Source: Galdieria sulphuraria (lineage: Eukaryota; Rhodophyta; Bangiophyceae; Galdieriales; Galdieriaceae). Taken from it: 64,000 nt of DNA. The stretch lies in assembly GCF_000341285.1 (NCBI RefSeq), contig NW_005178424.1:1-64000 (forward strand). Direction: 5' to 3'. Of the stretch, positions 45,104 through 55,537 are shown piece by piece. Within the stretch, counting starts at the first letter, position 1; each line of letters opens with the position of its first letter. A program made the position numbers and the translations under genes. The notes under the pieces are model-generated. The model saw only the letters and a program-made list of their open reading frames with translations. It searched no databases and was not told the origin of the DNA.

Positions 45104-45774
45104 TTAAAAGATATCTCCTGCTTTTCTTGCATTATGCAAAAGAAATCGTGAAGAACCTGAGGAAGGATAGCTGCCAAATAAGGCCATACCAAATGGACCA
45201 GCTCCACCAAAGCCTGAAATAGTTACAGTTCCGAAACCAGGTGCTGAGAAAGAATCGCTGTGAGCGGTTACTGTACCTCCTACAGTAAATGCAATCTCAA
45301 TATTTCCACTGTAACTGCTACCAGAACTTGTTGCAGCATCGGTTTCTACCAATCCAAGGCCAGAAGCAGTTGCAGTAGCGTTGGAAAATGCAAGTTGGCC
45401 TTGAACAGTTGCATTGGTGTGAGCAGTTGCATTTCCTCCAAGAAATGAAATGGCGTTGGCATTAGACAGTGCCTGAGCATATTGATTTGCAGCGTAAGAA
45501 ATAGAACTAGCAACAGATGGACTGCCTATGGGAATAAATGGAATATGTGGTTGTAGCATATAAGTAAGAGTATATCCGTTTCCTGAATCATAGCTATTTC
45601 CATAGTTTGCCGGTGTATCTGCAGTTCGTTCTATGCCTGATGGAAAAATTCGTTATTGAGTCACCAACAATGAAAAAAAATCAAACCTTGTTCGGAGGAT
45701 AGTAAAGGAGCTCCGTATACCGTGACTATAAAGCAAAAAAAGCTGATGAGCAAAGTGGTTGTGACTTTAGACAT
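45104..45774 (-). CDS. secreted Ala/Ser/Gly/Asn-rich protein
   Basis: Two exons, 45774-45687 and 45636-45104 (50 bp intron), 206 residues. A strong signal peptide (MSKVTTTLLISFFCFIVTVYGAP) with likely cleavage after TVYG or YGA. The mature part is rich in small residues with several NAT/NAS-type glycosylation sequons (GGNATAHTNATVQG, FSNATATASG) and beta-prone alternation (NIEIAFTVGGTVTAHSDSF, GFGTVTISGFGGAG). No known domain. Probably a cell-wall or extracellular glycoprotein. A second secreted gene lies about 300 bp away on the same strand and shares the GAPL residues after its signal peptide. Confidence 0.7.
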
Positions 45775-46078
45775 TTAAAACCAGTTAAGAAAACTTATGC
45801 ACAAGGGGAGTGGATCAACAGTCGACACTTTGCTAAAAGAAACGTATTTACATTGAATTTGATGTCTCGTTGTTCTTTTGGCTTTTCATGGATTGGCATT
45901 TTTCTCTATATCCAATAAAAGGGAATGGATGAAATCATTTTTCTATTTGGCTCATCGGTGCCAATGATCGATCGATCAACATGGGAAGAAAAATGCTGAT
46001 GGGAAACAACTGAAGAGATTACACCATGAAGTTTTATGCTCACAAATTGTTTCTTTGAACAAAAAGTAACCCTATCTC

Positions 46079-46606
46079 CTATCCATAATAGGTAGAATAT
46101 GACGAACTTGTTGATGGGCTAGAATAACTGCTTTGTTCTCCTTGACCAGACTGACTTGAACTATAATAATATGAAGATGATGATGTCTCCGATGGAGAGT
46201 AGTAGTAATATGTTTCTTGTTGAGTGGGAGAGGAATAATAGCTGCTGCTTTGTTGTTGTTGAGAGCCACCAGAACTGTAATAATACGAAGTTGTTGACGA
46301 CTGGCTGGGCACAGTATAGACGGGTGTTTGTTGTTGAGACTGGGTAGAATAGTAAACAGATGAAGATGATGTCTGCGAAGGGAAGCTATAGTAATACGAA
46401 CTGGAGCTTTCTTCTTGTACCGATGGAGCAGAATAGTAATAACTATAGGGAGCAGTAGAATACGAAGACTCTGCTTTTTGATGTGCTCCAGAGGAATAAT
46501 AATTGCCACGACTGTTTTCTTGTTGGAAAAAACCAGACTCAAGTGGAGCACCACTAGCTAAGAGAACGGAGCTTACAAGCATGAAGATCACTATTGACCT
46601 CAACAT
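46079..46606 (-). CDS. secreted Tyr/Ser/Gln-rich low-complexity protein
   Basis: Single exon from the ATG at 46606, 175 residues. Signal peptide MLRSIVIFMLVSSVLLASGAP, then a mature chain that is overwhelmingly Ser, Tyr and Gln in clusters such as SSSSYYYSFPSQTSSSSVYY and QETYYYYSPSETSSSSYYYS, ending SYSTYYG. Tyr clusters suggest oxidative cross-linking or beta-sheet self-assembly, as in structural wall or adhesive proteins; this is inference. There are no cysteines after the signal peptide. Confidence 0.75.
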   Translation of the reverse strand: MLRSIVIFMLVSSVLLASGAPLESGFFQQENSRGNYYSSGAHQKAESSYSTAPYSYYYSAPSVQEESSSSYYYSFPSQTSSSSVYYSTQSQQQTPVYTVPSQSSTTSYYYSSGGSQQQQSSSYYSSPTQQETYYYYSPSETSSSSYYYSSSQSGQGEQSSYSSPSTSSSYSTYYG

Positions 46607-47865
46607 GATAATCAATGTTTAATAAAAAACAATAATTGCATGAGTGTTGTAGACGAACAGCCTTTATAAAGAAATGGTTGAAGGTTCTGCGATTGCCATT
46701 TTGAAGAAAAACAAACCCCTTTGCTCTGTATGCTCCACGTGGGGGACTTAAAAGCGGTCTCATTGAAATTCCATAAGACTGTGACGGTTGGTTGACCAAA
46801 CTTGAACAGCCTTACACGTATCCAAATTCACTACACTTGTGGATTACCTTTCACGCCATTGTCTTACAACCTTTGGCTACCGATATTACTTGCAAGGTTT
46901 ATCGCATTCATTCACCATATCGACAGGTATTTCGTATACATTCAGAGCTGAAGCGTTTTGTTATTTTTTACAGTTTTTGGGTTTGGAAGTACCTTGTTGC
47001 AGAACTGCGAATATAAGAATAAAACTTGTGTGGTCTTCTATTTGTGGAAGCACAGTCCTGGAATAGCGACTTGCTGATAACTTGTAGGTTGTGTTCTGTA
47101 GGCCACGAAAAAACTCGACTATTTGGATTTCTGTGAGATGAAACGGTTGGTCCTCTTTAGTTCGGAAAGACCTGGAGGATTACGTTTTTTATGTTTTCAG
47201 CTTCCAAGTGTAGAAAGGCGGTAAAAAACATACGTCACTTCACCTTCAGAGACAGAGGGTTCAGTATAGCTCTATCTAGTCAAGGGTTCCTTAAGTCTGT
47301 ACCCTTCTAGAACTTTCAATCTCCCTCAACGTAATAAACTTGAAAAAATATCAGGACATGATCCGTTTCTAACAAAGCATCTTCAGTTTTGTGCTCTAAG
47401 GAGTGGTTTTAAAAAGTCAACACCACCGAGAGAAAATCTAAACGGTCTTGTATTTGCGAAGTATCACACAAAAATTGTTGCAGCGGTTCGGAGAGATACA
47501 GGGTGGTTTCTCAAAAGTTGTTTCTTCAAACTGTGTTGCGCGTCTTGTTACAAAGGCTGGACAAGATAAGTGGCCACTACCAGTTGACAACAAACAGTTT
47601 TGATACCCTGGGACAACAAAAGACTAGTAAGGGGGGTATCCCGTTGCAAGTTTCAAGTCTCCCCATTCATTCCCAAAAAATAGTCTATAAGAATAGAGTC
47701 ACTGTTTTCCTATTCTAGCACTTCTGTCCTGCTGTTTCACATAACAACGCGTGGATTGCGAAAATCTTTGCAAGACAGTGAGGAGGAGGGCAAAAGATTC
47801 ACCAACTCCATTTGAAAGTGTGGCTCAGCTCTTAGCTCGGCTCACATTAAGTGGTTGACAATCCT
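46607..47865. promoter_or_regulatory. divergent intergenic region, 1.26 kb
   Basis: Holds the promoters of the secreted protein gene and the desaturase gene. Frames of about 75 codons only; no other feature recognised. Confidence 0.35.
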
Positions 47866-48819
47866 ATGGCGAGAACTGGTTTGGATGGAGAGTATCCAAA
47901 CATCGTAGAAAAACTCAACCACACGGATGACGATAAATATTTAACGTTGAAGGAGCTTCTGTGTTCGAGAAGCTTTGTTTTCTTTTTCGGCGTCCATATC
48001 TTAGCTTTGGCTGTATTCTTTGTACGCTTTCAGTGGAGTTTTTTGCATTTGGCACTTGCTTCCTATTGCGTTCGTATGTTGGCGATTACCGCTGGTTATC
48101 ACCGTTACTTTAGTCATCGCGCTTTTCGAACCAGTAGGATATTTCAGTTTGCCTTGGCTTGTTTAGGTTGTTCCGCGTGTCAAAAAGGTGTGCTATGGTG
48201 GGCTTCTTGGCATCGACACCATCATCGTTACGCTGATACTGAACAGGATGTGCATTCTCCCTATTTTGGTGGGTTTTGGTGGTCACACATGGGCTGGTTT
48301 CTGTTTTCAGACAGACACGTGGCCATTCAGTGGCACCTCATTCCAGATCTTGCCGTTTATAAAGAGTTATTATGGTTGGAAGAACACCATTATTTGCCAG
48401 GTATTATACTTGCCATAGTTTCTTATGTTATGGGCGGTTTTGGAGGCTTTATTTGGATTTTTTGTCTTAGCACTGTTATTTTGTGGCATGCAACATTTAC
48501 TGTGAATTCCCTTTGTCATTTGTATGGATATCAGAATTTCTTATGTGAATATCATGAATCTTGTAATGCGAAGAATAATATTCTATTGGCCATTCTTACG
48601 CTAGGCGAAGGCTGGCATAACAACCATCATAGTTTTATGGGATCATCCAAACAAGGTTTTGAATGGTGGGAGATAGATCTCTGTTATTACTTTATCAGAA
48701 TAATGTCCAGTTTGGGATTGATAGATTCATTCAGAGTCCCAAGTTCTGAACAAATAGAGTTAAGAAGATTGAGGTCCCAAACCAGATCGGAATTATCCAC
48801 TAGTGTCAGTGACCATTAG
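47866..48819 (+). CDS. acyl-CoA / acyl-lipid delta-9-type desaturase
   Basis: Single exon from the ATG at 47866, 317 residues. A membrane diiron desaturase with the three histidine boxes HRYFSH, HRHHH and HNNHH, in the contexts TAGYHRYFSHRAF, WWASWHRHHHRYADTEQDVHSP and TLGEGWHNNHHSFMGSS, and about four membrane segments between them. FTVNSLCHLYGYQNF is typical of stearoyl-CoA/delta-9 enzymes. It lacks a C-terminal cytochrome b5 domain and any clear transit peptide, suggesting an ER enzyme or a plant ADS-like form. The length agrees with plant ADS and bacterial DesC types. Confidence 0.92.
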   Translation: MARTGLDGEYPNIVEKLNHTDDDKYLTLKELLCSRSFVFFFGVHILALAVFFVRFQWSFLHLALASYCVRMLAITAGYHRYFSHRAFRTSRIFQFALACLGCSACQKGVLWWASWHRHHHRYADTEQDVHSPYFGGFWWSHMGWFLFSDRHVAIQWHLIPDLAVYKELLWLEEHHYLPGIILAIVSYVMGGFGGFIWIFCLSTVILWHATFTVNSLCHLYGYQNFLCEYHESCNAKNNILLAILTLGEGWHNNHHSFMGSSKQGFEWWEIDLCYYFIRIMSSLGLIDSFRVPSSEQIELRRLRSQTRSELSTSVSDH

Positions 48820-48914
48820 TATAATCATTTATTCTTTGAAAAGATGAAAAGCACATTCAGGAACTTTGCCATTTTTGTGTATCAGAGCAGCATCTATAAA
48901 TTATAGAGCAGCAA

Positions 48915-51101
48915 CTAAAGTGTTGAATCACTACGGAATATTTGAAATCCATTTCCAACGGTCTTCTCACATGATCGCTGTCCTACAAGTTGTTCCAAGT
49001 CATCATCTGAAATAGTAGTACATTTTCCGAGTTCTCTATCAGCTGGTTGAGCTGAGAGAATCTCTTCAAGATGTTTTACGGTTTTAGAGCCATCGAGGTT
49101 TTGTCTCCTGAGCCAACTAGATGGATCATTTTCACCACTCCAACTGCTAAGCTCCTCTAAAAGATTTAAATCTCGAAATTTACCGCTTGCAACAACCAAC
49201 TTTTCAAGTTTGCGTTTATTATTGGCCTTGAGCAATAGAATTTCTTCAATGGTTCCGGCAGAAACAAGACGATACACATGTACTTCTCTCGTCTGACCAA
49301 TTCTGTGACAGCGATCCATGGCTTGCAAGTCAACTTGTGGATTAAAATCTGAGTCGTAGAAAATAACAGTGTCTGCAGCTACCAAGTTGATACCGAGACC
49401 ACCAGCACGGGTACTTAACAGAAAGATGAAAATATCTGAGTCAGAACTGTTGAAGGATCTTATCATATCTTGACGATCTTCAAAAGATGTTGAACCATCT
49501 ATTCTACAATAAACATAACCTCGAAGACATAAATAGTCCTCTAAGATATCCAACATACGAGTCATCTGTGAATACAACAAAATTTGGTGCCCATATTTTT
49601 TGAGTTTTGGCAACAACCTGTCCAGAAGCTGCAGTTTGCCAACACAAGTCACCAGATCTTCTGTGGTTTTCCAAAATTTACCCTTCTCCTAAAACTCCGA
49701 CAATCAAGGTTGTGCCAATATGTAGTCTTCAACTTACATCAAAATTTTCATCAGGCTCTTCAAAAAGATACGGATGATTACAGCATTTACGAAGCTGCAT
49801 CAAGACATTTTGGAGCCCCTGTAATCGTTTCTGGAAAGAATTCGCGGATGACTTGAGAGTGTTAAAAAGTTGCCCATTGCAGATAGCCTGATAAAGTTGA
49901 TTTTGACGTTCACTTAGAAAAGTATAAAGATAAATCTCAGTTTTCTTTGGAAGTTCAATACTGACATCGGTCTTCATTCTTCTTAAAATAAAAGGGCGAA
50001 GAATCCGATGAAGTTTTGAGACAATTGCATCTCTATATTCTAGCTCTAACGCTCCCTTTTCCAAGTCATCTCCAAAATCGAACCAGGATTTGAAAGAATC
50101 AAGATTGTCAAACACTTCTGGAAGCAAAAAGTTCAACAAAGACCATAGCTCAGAAAGATCATTTTGTAACGGTGTACCGGTTATAAGAAGCCTATTGGAA
50201 GAAAAGTAAGATTTCAGCTCTCGAAGCAACTGACAATTCATATTCTTTATGCGATGTCCTTCATCAACTATTAAATACTTCCACTGCAACTTTGAAAGGT
50301 ATTTTTTGTCTCGCATGATCATTTCGTAGGACGTTATGATAACTGGCACATAAAAGTTGCTATTTCTTGTTAGCAAACTCTTAGAATACGTTCACCTCAT
50401 GTAAAATAGAAGCATAGTACTAACCTAGAAGGAAAATACTTCTTTCTAAGAGCCGTCCTTTCTTCTTTCGATCCGTGGTACAGTAAAGTCCCGACGGTAG
50501 GGCAAAAACGAGAAAACTCTTCCTGCCAGTTGTTCAAAACAGAAAGAGGCCCAACTATAAGAAAAGGTCCATGAACTCCCATTTGTTTCAAGTGGCAGAG
50601 AAAAGCGATAGCTTGCACAGTCTTTCCTAAACCCATTTCGTCAGCCAAGATACCGTTGAGACCGTTTTCATAAAGAGAAATGATCCACTCAACCCCAGCC
50701 AGCTGATAGTCTCTTAATATGCCACCTGTTACAAGAGCAGGCTGCTTTGTTTGTGGGTTTAGTACTTCAACTCGATTAACCTCTTTACCAGCCAGTTCTG
50801 CCTCTCGAACTATCGATCGCAGTTTTTTTACACCATCCACTTTATCACTTGATTTTTGTTTTCTTTTTCCATTTTGTTGATACTTATCTTTGGAACTTTC
50901 TTCTCCTGTTTCCTGATCCGGTACGTTATGTACAGACGTTTCGTCCAGGACTCCTTGCTTCAACCGTTCGCTGACAAACTTGGTGTATACAAAAGTCCTA
51001 TCTAAAAGAGCTTCCAAGTCTTTGTATTTATTTCCACTCCACTCAAATGTTTGCGACTCTTCAGTTGTGAGGTTTTCTTCTGATATCTTGTCACTTGGCA
51101 T
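48915..51101 (-). CDS. DDM1: SNF2-family chromatin remodeller of the DDM1/LSH (HELLS) type
   Basis: Three exons, 51101-50425, 50359-49738 and 49688-48915; introns 65 and 49 bp; 690 residues. ATPase lobe 1: [25 protein letters not shown], Walker [28 protein letters not shown], Walker B-like [20 protein letters not shown]. Lobe 2: [31 protein letters not shown] and [13 protein letters not shown]. No bromo-, chromo- or SANT domain. The compact form and lobe sequences match DDM1/LSH, which remodels nucleosomes to let maintenance DNA methyltransferases reach heterochromatin. The start lies 161 bp from the divergent uS9 start. Confidence 0.88.
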
Positions 51102-51262
51102 TCTACCGACAAAGCCTACACACACAATCAATTTTCAAAATGGCGCCAATTCCCATTACAAAGAAAGGATCAGAAAAAAAAATGCTCATTCATTCCCATT
51201 GGGAGAAAGAAATCAATTGAAGGGGGCGTCGACGGTTAACAGAGATATCATCGAGAGTAACT

Positions 51263-51804
51263 ATGGTGGCAAAGACAAAGAATATGGTTCAAGTATTTGG
51301 AAGAAAGGTATGCCTTTATTTAGTTTATTTCAAGCAAACTAATAACAACACGGAAAGAAAACTGCTGTTGCAGTAGCGACGGTTACTGGTTCAGGGAAAG
51401 GTCTTATCCGTGTTAACGGTGTCCCCTTGGAGTTGGTGGAGCCAGAAACTCTCCGCATCAAAGTGTTCGAACCGATTCTTATTCTGGGCCAAGATAAGTT
51501 TGCTGATCTAGATATTCGTTTGAAAGTCAAGGGCGGTGGTCGTACCAGTCAAATCTATGCCATCCGCCAAGCTATTGCGAAGGGAATAGTTGCGTATTAT
51601 CAGAAATGTGAGTTTTGAATGACACGTCTTTGCGTTACTCACTCTCTACATTGTTTAGTTGTAGATGAAGCGTTGAAGAGGGAATTAAAAGATACTTTGA
51701 TCTCATATGATAGAACCTTGCTAGTAGCTGATCCGAGAAGATGTGAACCGAAGAAGTTTGGAGGACGAGGAGCAAGGGCTCGTTTTCAAAAGTCCTATCG
51801 TTAA
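51263..51804 (+). CDS. RPS16: cytosolic ribosomal protein uS9 (RPS16)
   Basis: Three exons, 51263-51307, 51358-51607 and 51659-51804; introns 50 and 51 bp; 146 residues, the same as in animals. Visible: [22 protein letters not shown] across intron 1, [39 protein letters not shown], then [26 protein letters not shown] and the [12 protein letters not shown]-terminal tail that reaches the P-site tRNA. Confidence 0.96.
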
Positions 51805-52249
51805 TAATAGGAAAAGTTGCGATTGCCTTGGCATATTTTCTTTGCTGCAATGGTATGCGAATAGTTCAACGAGTGAAGTTTCATATAAAGATTGGCCCCT
51901 ACTTTTGTTCCCCATTCCAAGATCCGTAGTCCTCTCTTGTTCAGCTATACAAGTAGAGAGAAAGAGAATACGACATCATTTCATTTCACATAATAACGTG
52001 TAAATGGCAATAATGTAGGCCGAAGTTGGTATGCTTTGTGAATGTACACAAGCAACGATAAGAGATTGCCACTATAGTATTTCTATTTCATGATTTGTAA
52101 AAGGGTGTTTCTCTAAAAGGTTGAGAAACCAACTTGCTTGTCACAACATATTGCTTATGTTCTACTCTATCATAGAAAATATATCGTGTGAATATATATC
52201 TCAATCGATATCTTTCGTTTCTAATTATTTCATCAGAACTATATTCGTG
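51805..52249. other. convergent intergenic spacer, 445 bp
   Basis: Nothing recognised. Confidence 0.35.
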
Positions 52250-54240
52250 TTACGAATCCATTCTTAAAAACTTACCAAACCCACATTTCTCCACAACTTT
52301 CAATTCAGACTTGCGACGACATTTTGGAACCTTGAGCAAATCAACAATCTTACCATCATTTTCATCACCAAAAGCAGGTGGTACTAGGAAGGGATGTGCT
52401 TCAGTCGATAATATGAAACGACCGCTATATATCCAATGGTCAGGAGTTACCGAAAACAAAAGATATTTGCAGGTTTCACTTAAAAAGAAGGATTCCATTA
52501 TATCATCTCGATCATGTTTGTTCACATCTCTTATAGATGAATAACCACAAGGTGTTCTGGTGAGGTTCTAATGTTGCATATGAATAACTTGTGAACACTC
52601 GTTGATTGTTCCAATACAAACCTCTAATGACCAAATAGCATTTCTGGTAATGGATAACAATGAAGGGTCACCTGTAGCCCAAAACAAATAAAAGTTGCTT
52701 TCAAAAAGCTCCGGTCGTAGAGGATATCCATTGGAGCCTTTGACAGGAGTTCGTTTCTTAATACTGAAAGCTTCAGGAAGCATTCCAAATTTTGAAAAAA
52801 TAGAACAGAAAGCTCTATGGGATCTCGAAGCAGTTTGAATATTTCCACAAAGTACTTCTAAGGAAGGGAAAAACGCACTCAGAGAACTTTGAACTGAAGA
52901 AACTACGGTTCCTTTCTCAATGTCACAATCAAAATACCAAGGTTCCTACCATTACTTGGTCATTCAATGAAGAATGTAGAATATACAAACTCACATTCCA
53001 AAGATAATTCCGTATACTCTCATGACAACTTTGAAACATTTTGAGCAATTCATAGTCCCCAAATAAAGCAAATCCCTTTGTCCATTGAAAACATGTTTAG
53101 ATATCTTCATATCACAACAGTACCTTTAATAAATACTCAAAAAAAGAATCAGCATCTCCTCCAATTCCAGTCACATTATATAACCACTTTCCATTGAGAA
53201 TATGGATATGCTTTCCTAACAAGCCTCGTGATGAAGCATGTGCAAATAAACTAAAAATAGGTTATCTAAAGAATATGCATACAAAACGAGCTTTATAATT
53301 ACCTCTTCATTGCTCTATACGCAACATGATAATACCTTTTAATGGATTTCAGACAATATCACTATAGCTACCCACTCAACTCACTTTGGGTCTCCAGTTA
53401 GCCTAGAAAGTGTCCCAAACTCCAATAACAAAGTTCCTGCTCCTGCAGTACAAGCAATCAGACTTTCACTAGTACTAACACCATTGATGAGGTGAATACT
53501 TCCGAATGGAATCCCTATGAATATCAAAAAAAGTATAACCAAAATAAACAAAACGAAATACCCGTAGGAGTTTCAAATGCAGGAAGAAATCGGTCTGCCA
53601 ATTTTCTTGCAATCTTCAACAGACTGCCACTATACGATTGTATAAAAACAATGCCAATCATAATAATGTATCTTGAAATACCTATACTCTGGGAAAAAGT
53701 CTTGTGCAAGTCCCACAACATCGGAAGCCTCCGTCAACAGTACATGAGAAGATAGTAAGCCCCCAATCACACGAATGGTAGTTTCAAATATGTTGACTGT
53801 TCGATTTATGTCTACATTGAATAGAGACTCTAGTTCTAGAGTATATTGCTTAAATAACGAATATTCTTCAAATATCTGAAGAGTAGTAAATATGTCTACT
53901 CATTCACAGTTTCAAATATCTCTTACCAATAAAGTATCCAAGTTATCTACTAGAGTTACTAATAGACCTCCCATAGAGTCAGTTCCATTACAAGACAAAG
54001 GCATCAAGTTATCGCGAGGATAAGCAGCTTTTATATAAGAATCAAAACCAAACCGAAACATTTCTTTCACAAGATTCCTAAAGCCGATTGGTTTATCCAC
54101 TTCCCCTTTTAAACTACCAACCTTAGAGCAACTCTTTCATTTTCTGCCATATCACAATTCTGCACAAACTTGGCACTATAACCTGAAGTAACCAAGCAGA
54201 TCATAGTTGCCAAAAGAAACAACCCAAAACGCAAGTTCAT
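52250..54240 (-). CDS. EDEM-type glycoside hydrolase family 47 protein
   Basis: Ten exons joined in frame: 54240-54122, 54077-53927, 53875-53688, 53629-53562, 53514-53385, 53335-53303, 53250-53124, 53075-52995, 52945-52622, 52567-52250; introns 44-58 bp; 512 residues. A signal peptide (MNLRFGLFLLATMICLVTSG) leads into GH47 blocks: MFRFGFDSYIKAAYPRDNLM PLSC, TLVDNLDTLL, ETTIRVIGGLLSSH, ETPTGIPFG, GTLLLEFGTLSRLTGDPK, GIGGDADSFFEYLLKG, LRPELFESNFYLFWATGD and the closing MESFFLSETCKYLLF and STEAHPF. The order and SFFLSETCKYL mark the ER-degradation (EDEM/Mnl1) branch, which trims mannose on misfolded glycoproteins. It has the densest set of introns in the window. Confidence 0.9.
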
Positions 54241-54278
54241 GTTACGACTCTTCAATCGCTTTGATTTTTCATTCTTCA
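54241..54278. promoter_or_regulatory. 38 bp between divergent start codons
   Basis: EDEM-type gene on the minus strand and sulfate-binding protein on the plus strand start 38 bp apart. Promoter elements must therefore overlap the other gene's transcribed region. Confidence 0.4.
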
Positions 54279-55475
54279 ATGAGAGACAATAGACAATCGT
54301 TGGTTTTTATTTTTGCTTCAAGTTGTGGATATTTGTGGAAACAACGTCTTGTTTTTAAACTTGGATCGATTGATATCTCTTTATTCAAGTATTTCACCCT
54401 TCGCAGAATAATATATTCAAGTAGATTCTTTGGCGATTCTGTCCATCCACGAAAGTTCGCGTTGGCATATCATCCAAGTCCTTTTACTTTGATATCTTCA
54501 AAGACCATAAGAGAGCGACAAATCGTGATTGCGGCTTTTGCGGTATGTCGTCCTGCTTTCAAGGCCATCATACCCAAGTTTTGCCGTTTATGGTACGAAA
54601 AAACTGGAGAAATTGTTCGAATAGCAGAATCATATGGAGGCTCTGGTGCACAATCGAGAGCAGTTATTGATGGTCTTCCCGCGCATGTAGTCATGTTAGC
54701 TTTAGGTGCTGATATGGATCGAATTGGAGAAGCAGGGTATTTGGATAAAGATTGGCCACTTCGTTATCCAAACCATTCTATTGTTGCTCAGTCAGTAACT
54801 GTTATAGTGGTTCGCGAAGGGAATCCTAAAGGAATTAGAGGATTTGATGACCTTATTAGAAGTGACTTGGAAGTAGTATTAACCAATCCCAAATCTGCTG
54901 GAGTTGCTAGATGGAACTTTCTCTCTCTTTGGGGTCACAAAGTATTTCGTGGTTCTAATGAAACTGAGGCCAAAACCTATGTTGAACAAGTATTTTACAA
55001 TGCTCCATTTTGGTGCAAAGATGGAAGAGATTCTAGTGCAATGTTCTTTCTACAACGACAAGGAGACGCTTTAATAACATATGAAAATGAAGGTATATTG
55101 GCTTCCATGTTTGGAGAATCTGCGCCGTATATTGTTCCTGATATGAATTGTTTGATTGAGAATCCTATTGCAGTAGTTGCCAGAAATGCCGATTCGGATG
55201 GTGTCCGAGATATTAGTGATGCTTTTGTTTCTTATTGTTTTGAAGAAGAAGCACAATGGGAGTTTGTGGGTGTTGGATTTAGACCTGTTCATTCAAATGT
55301 AAAGAGTCAAGTCAATCATGTCTTTCCTCGTTGTAAGAAATTGTTTAGAGTTGATGAATTGGGTGGTTGGACTAGAGTGACTAGAAAGTTCTTTGCAGTA
55401 GGCGCAATGTTTGATGAAATAGAAGAAAAAATAGCAAGAAAAAGAAAAAGTCAGGCTTCACAGAATAACAAGTGA
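54279..55475 (+). CDS. sbpA: bacterial-type sulfate-binding protein of an ABC transporter, probably plastid
   Basis: Single exon from the ATG at 54279, 398 residues. About 95 N-terminal residues are rich in Ser, Phe, Arg and Lys, consistent with plastid targeting. The rest matches the periplasmic sulfate/thiosulfate-binding family: ESYGGSGAQSRAVIDGLPAHVV, ALGADMDRIGEAGYL, QSVTVIVVREGNPKGI, VVLTNPKSAGVARWNFLSLWG, GDALITYENEG. Green algae are known to encode chloroplast sulfate permease parts including a substrate-binding protein in the nucleus; red-algal plastid genomes often carry cysT/cysA-like genes. It likely captures sulfate at the plastid envelope. The C-terminus is basic (KIARKRKSQASQNNK). 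Intronless, consistent with endosymbiotic or bacterial ancestry. Confidence 0.85.
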   Translation: MRDNRQSLVFIFASSCGYLWKQRLVFKLGSIDISLFKYFTLRRIIYSSRFFGDSVHPRKFALAYHPSPFTLISSKTIRERQIVIAAFAVCRPAFKAIIPKFCRLWYEKTGEIVRIAESYGGSGAQSRAVIDGLPAHVVMLALGADMDRIGEAGYLDKDWPLRYPNHSIVAQSVTVIVVREGNPKGIRGFDDLIRSDLEVVLTNPKSAGVARWNFLSLWGHKVFRGSNETEAKTYVEQVFYNAPFWCKDGRDSSAMFFLQRQGDALITYENEGILASMFGESAPYIVPDMNCLIENPIAVVARNADSDGVRDISDAFVSYCFEEEAQWEFVGVGFRPVHSNVKSQVNHVFPRCKKLFRVDELGGWTRVTRKFFAVGAMFDEIEEKIARKRKSQASQNNK

Positions 55476-55537
55476 TAAGTACTTTACAGTTTCTGCCTCA
55501 ACAGTTGGAGTAAAATAACTTTCAAATAGTTTTCTGT

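Noticed and set aside
46072-46554. 160-codon minus-strand frame overlapping the Tyr/Ser-rich gene
   Set aside because: Frame shadow of a low-complexity gene; the other frame has a signal peptide.
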